Made by a program: the position numbers and the translations under genes. This document shows, piece after piece, positions 23,201-26,836 of a stretch of 26,836 nt of DNA. Source of the stretch: Thermoplasmata archaeon (GTDB lineage: Archaea > Thermoplasmatota > Thermoplasmata > Lutacidiplasmatales > UBA184); the NCBI GenBank assembly GCA_021798415.1, contig JAJZGO010000011.1, positions 1 through 26,836 on the forward strand, given 5' to 3'. How positions within the stretch are numbered: position 1 is the stretch's first letter; each line of letters opens with the position of its first letter. The notes below the pieces were generated by a model, which saw nothing but the letters and a program-made list of their open reading frames with translations, was not told where the DNA came from and did no database searches.

Positions 23201-23357
23201 AGAGCGGCGGGCCGGCGCGCCCCCGTCCGGGGTCGGCTAGGGCGCGGGTCCCAAAGCCCGAAGCCACCGAGTGCGATCCCGGCACGCTCGTCGCGGCGCC
23301 GAGGGCCAGCGGGGCGATCGCCCCCATCAGGAGCACGGAAGCGAGCAGGACCGGCAC
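20265..23357 (-). CDS. Large PKD-domain surface protein with C-terminal membrane anchor
   Basis: A protein of about 1030 residues predicted on the cell surface. Order: a hydrophobic signal segment (VLLASVLLMGAIAPLALGA); an N-terminal region of about 480 residues with many sequons and several Cys that I do not recognise; two PKD domains (each with the WxFGDG core: YAWTFGDGTTGSG, FLWAFGDGGSSTA, and PTHTY); four tandem beta units of about 75 residues opening like YPVTFLETTLPGGLAWSV and closing with NGSYAY-type strands; then a transmembrane helix and a short basic tail (ARRRREGG). Likely an S-layer-associated or adhesive protein. GTG 23357 is chosen since CCTATAGG is centred 26 bases upstream; the frame is open for 69 more codons, so the N terminus is the uncertain part. 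Confidence 0.82.
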   Translation of the reverse strand: MPVLLASVLLMGAIAPLALGAATSVPGSHSVASGFGTRALADPGRGRAGPPLSSPNGSTLNCDGVLWSSSIWASYSPSYCYGHDEPTVSYRSSAPGSGANASFRIVLPSDDGATYAQGQFFATLWFGGVVRDANSTAGNLQAFLEFQFYPAPPSYTGPGSGASDCLPNGAYAPNPTPGSNEWFACAIVWQLQLNGSSAVENAAFAGPLDAAGSSGAILVMHSGDRVFVNYSGVAQSSTQGWHLSAADASTGQSGSVTLVSGSLVLSPYYSTATASSTLSWGASNPGAIAFAYEIGHDVSGATCAPALSNPCDSYWPGGWPLLGPLELSLPLLGGPTSPSYPSTIGFSSSAGGEAEVNASSCGTPSFSPSSYCMYPFYQYRGGSYSFTFGAAVVANATHAYGTEYQFPAAHNAQGQFATRVEPAPWGTLAATVSPANATVELNPVGGTSPLVVAPNGTAVGEFAEGPYWLNVSAAGCTNASRFVYLATGAADRLSVTLSCASPAPLAASASASPVSGDAPLAVTFGGTASGGRPPYSYAWTFGDGTTGSGANPTHTYTAPGVYGANLTVRDSGTNVTTASVTVSVAAPLAVLATATPSSGPAPLTVRFTAATTGGTSPVSFLWAFGDGGSSTAQDPTHTYAAAGAYVAVVRAVDASRATASSSVTVVVTSATEFPVYFNETGLAGGARWNVSVDGLTGSTTSSSLEFALPNGSHAYSIGVANSSYRPTAAHGNVTVAGAAVSVPVAFVPVVYPVTFLETTLPGGLAWSVRFDSVNRSTATGALAFSAGNGSYAYAIGPPAGYAAIPSIGLLTVAGAGANLTIAFSPSVGSVAFEASGLPTAAPWSVALGTSVANTTGRFANFTVTIGTYPFAVTPPPGYSSAPVRGNVTVTTSSEIVPIAFAPMLYAVTFLESGLGSPTVWSVVVGGRAYSSNSSAIVVELADGSYSYTVGIVSGYSVANASGVLTVAGQPVREPVRFVAVGAPSPIAFLASSSFLLGLLAVGLIAAGGILYAVGARRRREGGPPPRAPDR

Positions 23358-23379
23358 AGCGCGGCCGCGCGTTCCTGCG

Positions 23380-23387
23380 CCTATAGG
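23380..23387 (-). promoter_or_regulatory. TATA-like element for the PKD surface protein
   Basis: CCTATAGG is centred about 26 bases upstream of GTG 23357 and supports a leaderless start there. A second AT run (CATTAACC, 23427-23434) lies further up and would fit no nearby start codon. Confidence 0.45.
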
Positions 23388-23635
23388 CCGCGTACCCCCC
23401 TCCGTCCGGTACCGTTCGCCTCCCGGGTTAATGAGCCCGCCGCTGGCCCTTCTGCCCGTCGGGGCGCCCCCATCCGAAGTCGTCCCGGAAGCGGGGAGAC
23501 GGCCGCCGAACGGTCGACTCGCACCCCGGGTTCCGCGCACCGTCCCGGCCGGAAGGTCGGCCAACGGGTGAAATGGAATTGACCAGAAGCATAAGCGGTG
23601 GGGCCTGCCGTACCACGGCCACGCACGGGGTCTCT

Positions 23636-24217
23636 ATGGACGACCAGTCGTGGTTCAATCGGATCGCGGTCGGGGTGGTGGTCGCCGTGCTCCTGCTCGG
23701 GGTGGCGCTCGCGCTTTCCCCGAGCGTCCCCACCCCTACGCGCACGGTCCCCGCCTCGGCCACGGCGGGGCCGACGGCCTATCTCAACCTCACGATCGGG
23801 TACAACCCCACGACCGGAGCGGACGACTTCTCGGCGTCGAACCTCGTGGTCCCGTCCCACACCCGGGTCGTCGTGACGATCACGAACCAGGACCCCGAGG
23901 CGAGCCGGCTGCTGGTGCCTTGGGACAACCAGGTGATCGGGACGTACGGGGGCAACGAGCTCGTGAGCACGGGCAACGCGTCGTACTGGGTCAGCGCGGT
24001 GGCGGCGACCGACATCGGTCACACCTTCACGATCCATGACGCGCTCTACAACATCTCGGTGCCCATCCCGCCCGCGGCGAGGCTCGGGAGTCCGACGGTC
24101 GTCTCGTTCATCCTCGTCCTCAACTGGCAGGAGACGACCAACTGGGGATGTGTCGCGGAGTGCAGCGCCCCCGGCATGGCGGCCGACCGGATGTACGGGA
24201 CCCTGACGGTCGACTAA
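23636..24217 (+). CDS. Exported cupredoxin-like protein
   Basis: A 193-residue protein with one N-terminal hydrophobic anchor (residues about 10-28) and a beta-rich outer domain. The outer domain carries sequons at NLT, NAS and NIS. Its C-terminal half resembles a cupredoxin: GHTFTIHD with H129 and H134, followed about 38 residues later by a Cys/Met cluster (C172, C176, M181, M186) before a final strand MYGTLTV. The spacing C-x3-C recalls the CuA site of oxidase subunit II, but the His expected four residues after the second Cys is Gly180. It may therefore be a type-1-like or altered copper site, or a non-copper relative. ATG 23636 is picked over an upstream in-frame start. The TATA-like AAGCATAAGC is at 23588-23597. 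Divergent from the PKD gene. Confidence 0.62.
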   Translation: MDDQSWFNRIAVGVVVAVLLLGVALALSPSVPTPTRTVPASATAGPTAYLNLTIGYNPTTGADDFSASNLVVPSHTRVVVTITNQDPEASRLLVPWDNQVIGTYGGNELVSTGNASYWVSAVAATDIGHTFTIHDALYNISVPIPPAARLGSPTVVSFILVLNWQETTNWGCVAECSAPGMAADRMYGTLTVD

Positions 24218-24267
24218 GGCTCCGGGCAGCCCCCGAGGACCGGAACGCGCATCGGGACGGTGCCGGG

Positions 24268-25551
24268 TCACTTCGCCGAGCCTTCGAGCTCGGGAACGAA
24301 CGCCGTGGGCGTCTCGACCGGTCCGTACTGGACCGGGAACCGCCGCGTGATGTACGCCGATGCGAGAAGGTTGCCGGCGACGACCGAGATCGCGGCGACC
24401 CCGATCACGACCCCGACGATCGTGCTGACGACCTCGGTGGTGAGCGGCGTTGTCGACCGCAGCAAAGAGAGCGCGAGCACGACCGGGATCGCTCCCCGGA
24501 TGCCCGAGAGAACGAGCACGTTGTACCAGGAGGTCGGCAGTTGGGCGGACGGTCGCGACGTCACGCTGCTCAACGGACGATGCATGTAGACGAACGCCGC
24601 GCGCCCCGCGTAGAGGATCGCGACCACGAGCAGGACGAGCCCGAGGTGAGAGACGATGTCGGACGGCGCGACGAGGATGCCCATCGCGAGGAAGATGATC
24701 GAGTTGTCGACGTAGACGACGACCTTCCAGAAGGTGTTCAGCGAAGCCCGCACCTCGGGCGAGATCGCGCGTGGGGCGACCCATGTCCCGACCGCGATCC
24801 CGGCGATCGCGGTCGCGATGATCCCCGACGCGCCGAGGTCGCTCGCGAGGAGGTAGGAACCGTAGGCGGCGACGATCGTCACGGCCGTCTCGACGGCCGG
24901 GTCGTTCAGGCGGCGGTGCAGCACGTAGACCCCTCCGGCGACGAGGAGCCCCACGCCGATCCCTCCGACCACCTGCCAGGAGAACGCGGCCACGCTCCCG
25001 AGAGGGTCCCAGGTGCCGCTCGTGATGATCCCGAGGATCACCACGAACGTCACGACCCCGACGGCGTCGTTGAGCAGCGACTCGCCTTCGACGATCGCGG
25101 ACAGTTCCGACGGGATGCGGTGGCGCCGGAGGAGGTCGACGACCGCGATCGGGTCGGTCGGGGAGACGATCGCCGCGAGCAGCAGGGCGACCAGGATCGG
25201 CAGGCCGACGAGCCACGCCACCGCGAGGCCGGTGAACACGGTGGTGAAGAGGACCCCGACAAAGACGAGGAAGAGCACGAACGGTGCTCGGCGCCTCAGG
25301 TCGTGGAAGTTGATGTGGAGGCCCATGTCGAAGATGATGGGGGGCAGCAGGATGTAGAAGAACATCTCGGGAGAGAACAGGAACCCTCCTTGGCGGACGA
25401 TCCCGAGCAGGGAGACCCGCTGTCCGACGAACCCGATCGAGATTCCGAGCAGCAGGAGCGCCGCCGTGTACGGAAAGCGCAGCCGGGTGGAGATCACGAC
25501 CACGCCGATGGCGATCACGAGCAGGATCAACAGTGGGCCGAAATCGACCAT
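24268..25551 (-). CDS. Na+/H+ antiporter, CPA1 (NhaP-like)
   Basis: A 427-residue cation/proton antiporter with about 12-13 spans. Ion-site motifs are intact: the unwound-helix segment SPTDPIAVVDLL (T132-P134) and EGESLLNDAVGVV with the N161-D162 pair of electroneutral CPA1 exchangers. The basic residue of the late GIRGAIPVVLALSL helix is also in place. LPPIIFDMGLHINFHDLRR fits helix 3 of the family. Expected role is sodium and pH homeostasis. No cytoplasmic RCK/TrkA-C domain is attached; the C-terminal tail is only about 25 residues. ATG at 25551 precedes the first span. The best upstream AT element (CCCTATGGG near 25580) is weak. Confidence 0.92.
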   Translation of the reverse strand: MVDFGPLLILLVIAIGVVVISTRLRFPYTAALLLLGISIGFVGQRVSLLGIVRQGGFLFSPEMFFYILLPPIIFDMGLHINFHDLRRRAPFVLFLVFVGVLFTTVFTGLAVAWLVGLPILVALLLAAIVSPTDPIAVVDLLRRHRIPSELSAIVEGESLLNDAVGVVTFVVILGIITSGTWDPLGSVAAFSWQVVGGIGVGLLVAGGVYVLHRRLNDPAVETAVTIVAAYGSYLLASDLGASGIIATAIAGIAVGTWVAPRAISPEVRASLNTFWKVVVYVDNSIIFLAMGILVAPSDIVSHLGLVLLVVAILYAGRAAFVYMHRPLSSVTSRPSAQLPTSWYNVLVLSGIRGAIPVVLALSLLRSTTPLTTEVVSTIVGVVIGVAAISVVAGNLLASAYITRRFPVQYGPVETPTAFVPELEGSAK

Positions 25552-25867
25552 CTCTGCCGTACCGCAGTACGTTCGGACCCATAGGGACTTTTCCTACGGT
25601 CGGATCGACGACCGTCACGATAGGAGTCGCGGGGTCCCCCGGAGGGGTTCGCCTTCCCGGTCGTCGCCCCCTCCTTTCGACGGGCCCCTCCGGCCGACGA
25701 TGGCGTCGCTAGTCGTCGCCGCCCACGGGGTGAGCGCGTACCCCTTCAGGGCGGGCGTCGGGACGGGGCCTTCCTCGTTGCCGCGTGGCGGCCGACCCGA
25801 AGTACTGCATCCGCAAAGGCTCACGAGCCGTGTCTCGCTCGGCCCGGTCCGGGCACGGGCCGGTCGC
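25552..25867. other. Intergenic region between the antiporter and RnfD-like genes
   Basis: No convincing gene. A 69-codon frame on the minus strand has no family look or start signal. Just past the end of the RnfD-like gene there is a 7-bp inverted repeat (CGGCCCG at 25840-25846, CGGGCCG at 25856-25862), which could be a transcript-end hairpin or chance in such GC-rich sequence. The antiporter promoter presumably lies at the low end of the region. Confidence 0.4.
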
Positions 25868-26809
25868 TCACCCGCCCGCAGAGTGCCGCGAGGGGACCCC
25901 GTCGACCTCGGGAACCGTCCCGAAGCGCTCGGCGGCCACGGTCGTCGTCGGTCGGACCGCCGCGGGCGACCGGGACGCCGGCACGCTCGCGCTCGGCTTC
26001 CGTCGGACCCCGCGGGCCGACGGGACGACCGTGGTGTAGAGGTTGCCGACGAAGAGCGCGAGGTAGGGTGCGAGGACGCCGAGCGCCGACACGACGGGGT
26101 ACTTCGCGAAAAGGAACGGGAACGCTGCGGCGCTCGCGCCGACGACGGCGGCGTAGAGGATCATCGGGCGTCGGGCCGACGGCGCGGTCCGCGGCTCGGT
26201 GACCATGAAGAACGCGTAGAAGACCGGAGCCGGAGCGATCAGGATCGTCTGCGCTACGTAGAGGAGGACGGAACTTCCCGCCAGGTACTCGGCCAGCGCG
26301 AGCGAGGCCACGGCGTTCACGGCGAAGAAGACGACCCAAAGCCGCCAGGTGTGCCAGGCCCGGGACCAGAGCACGAGCCCGAGGACGGCGACCAGTGCGG
26401 CATCCGTCAACGTCAGGCCGACGTGCCACGGTTGCGGGAGCGCGAAGACCGTCGCGGCCAGCGTCACCCCGAGCGCCGCGGGGTTGAGGATCGGGTGGCC
26501 GTTCCGCCGGAGGAGGTGGCGCAGGCCGACGGTCGCCACCGCGACCGCGACGAGCTCTAGGGAGACGTCGGTCGGCCAGAGGATGACCGAAAGAAAGAGG
26601 CCGTTCGCGATCGCCGCGTCCGGGATTCTCGGCCGAGGAAACCGGGCCAGCTGGAGGCCGATGTCCGTCAGGGCGGCGGCGAGCGGAAGCACCAGCAGCG
26701 GCCCGGCGACCGCGCGGTTGGCGAACCCGTCGGCGTTGTAGACCAGGATGAGGAGGAAGATCCAGACGAGCCGCACGGGGGGGAAGTACCGCTTCCAGAT
26801 CCGGACCAC
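25868..26809 (-). CDS. RnfD/NqrB-like membrane protein, possibly 5'-incomplete
   Basis: A 313-residue membrane protein with about eight to nine spans, matching the NQR2/RnfD/RnfE family. Shared marks are GHPILNPAALGVTL (residues about 103-116) and the loop FFMVTEPRTAPSARRPMILYAAVVG, equivalent to the MxTDPxTSP segment of RnfD. In Rnf and Nqr complexes this subunit carries FMN on a Thr in an S/DGAT motif; I see no such motif here. It may be one of the many stand-alone relatives rather than part of an Rnf complex. The tail after the last span is about 45 residues, hydrophilic and rich in Pro, Ala and Ser. The first start candidate is GTG 26809, but the frame stays open to the window edge, so the true N terminus and any operon partners may lie outside. 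Confidence 0.72.
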   Translation of the reverse strand: MVRIWKRYFPPVRLVWIFLLILVYNADGFANRAVAGPLLVLPLAAALTDIGLQLARFPRPRIPDAAIANGLFLSVILWPTDVSLELVAVAVATVGLRHLLRRNGHPILNPAALGVTLAATVFALPQPWHVGLTLTDAALVAVLGLVLWSRAWHTWRLWVVFFAVNAVASLALAEYLAGSSVLLYVAQTILIAPAPVFYAFFMVTEPRTAPSARRPMILYAAVVGASAAAFPFLFAKYPVVSALGVLAPYLALFVGNLYTTVVPSARGVRRKPSASVPASRSPAAVRPTTTVAAERFGTVPEVDGVPSRHSAGG

Positions 26810-26836
26810 CGGCGAGCTCCGCCAGCCGGCCCGAGA

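Noticed and set aside
25615..25824. A 69-codon minus-strand frame upstream of the antiporter
   Set aside because: No start signal, no family pattern, composition as in random GC-rich frames.
1..26836. CRISPR arrays, cas genes, rRNA or phage structural genes
   Set aside because: No regularly spaced repeats, rRNA-like stretches or phage gene patterns were found on reading the window.

Overview
The window is a very GC-rich, gene-dense piece of archaeal chromosome. The archaeal signs are: an NreA-type DNA repair protein (archaea only), an aIF1/SUI1 factor, a Pro tRNA with an archaeal-style 5' half, an archaeal/eukaryotic-type methylthiotransferase (e-MtaB), and TATA-like AT-rich elements about 26-30 nt upstream of many start codons, several of which look leaderless. 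The large PKD surface protein, the glycosylation sequons in exported proteins and the high GC would fit a GC-rich Thermoplasmatota lineage. That placement is inference, since no marker here fixes it.

Layout. 1-3380: the 3' part of an e-MtaB gene, a membrane-anchored double zinc-ribbon protein, then convergent nreA. 3509-3583: tRNA-Pro(CGG). 3833-6389: three minus-strand enzymes, each with its own TATA element: a metallo-beta-lactamase-fold hydrolase, a YCII-VOC fusion and an LLM flavin-dependent oxidoreductase. 6482-7201: a two-domain protein (PEP-utilizer swivel-like domain plus Nudix). 7229-7302: tRNA-Ala(TGC). 7303-9270 is a scar of gene remnants: an internally deleted IS630-type transposase directly after the tRNA, a second transposase fragment on the opposite strand, a zinc-ribbon membrane protein, an orphan exported protein of clearly lower GC, and a metal-type ABC ATPase cut off just after Walker B.

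9900-12649: an SRPBCC protein, a tiny zinc-ribbon protein, a GcvH-like/TusA-like fusion that lacks the lipoyl lysine, a convergent rhodanese, and aIF1. The GcvH-TusA fusion beside the rhodanese is the most unusual item and suggests a small sulfur-relay module. 12818-15284: an ABC-2 export operon (ATPase, permease, permease). 15372-18102: a Cys/Gly-rich A-type Fe-S carrier-like protein, a Wzx/MATE-type flippase and a VOC protein. 18268-20246: a MarR-MFS drug-efflux operon behind a repeat-bearing AT-rich promoter. 20265-24217: a 1030-residue PKD surface protein divergent from a cupredoxin-like exported protein. 24268-26809: a CPA1 Na+/H+ antiporter and an RnfD-like membrane protein at the window edge.

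Working together: only two clear operons are visible, the ABC-2 export operon and MarR-MFS. Most other genes are single units with their own promoter. Many long Arg/Pro/Gly-rich open frames on the opposite strand or in other frames are GC artefacts and were left out.
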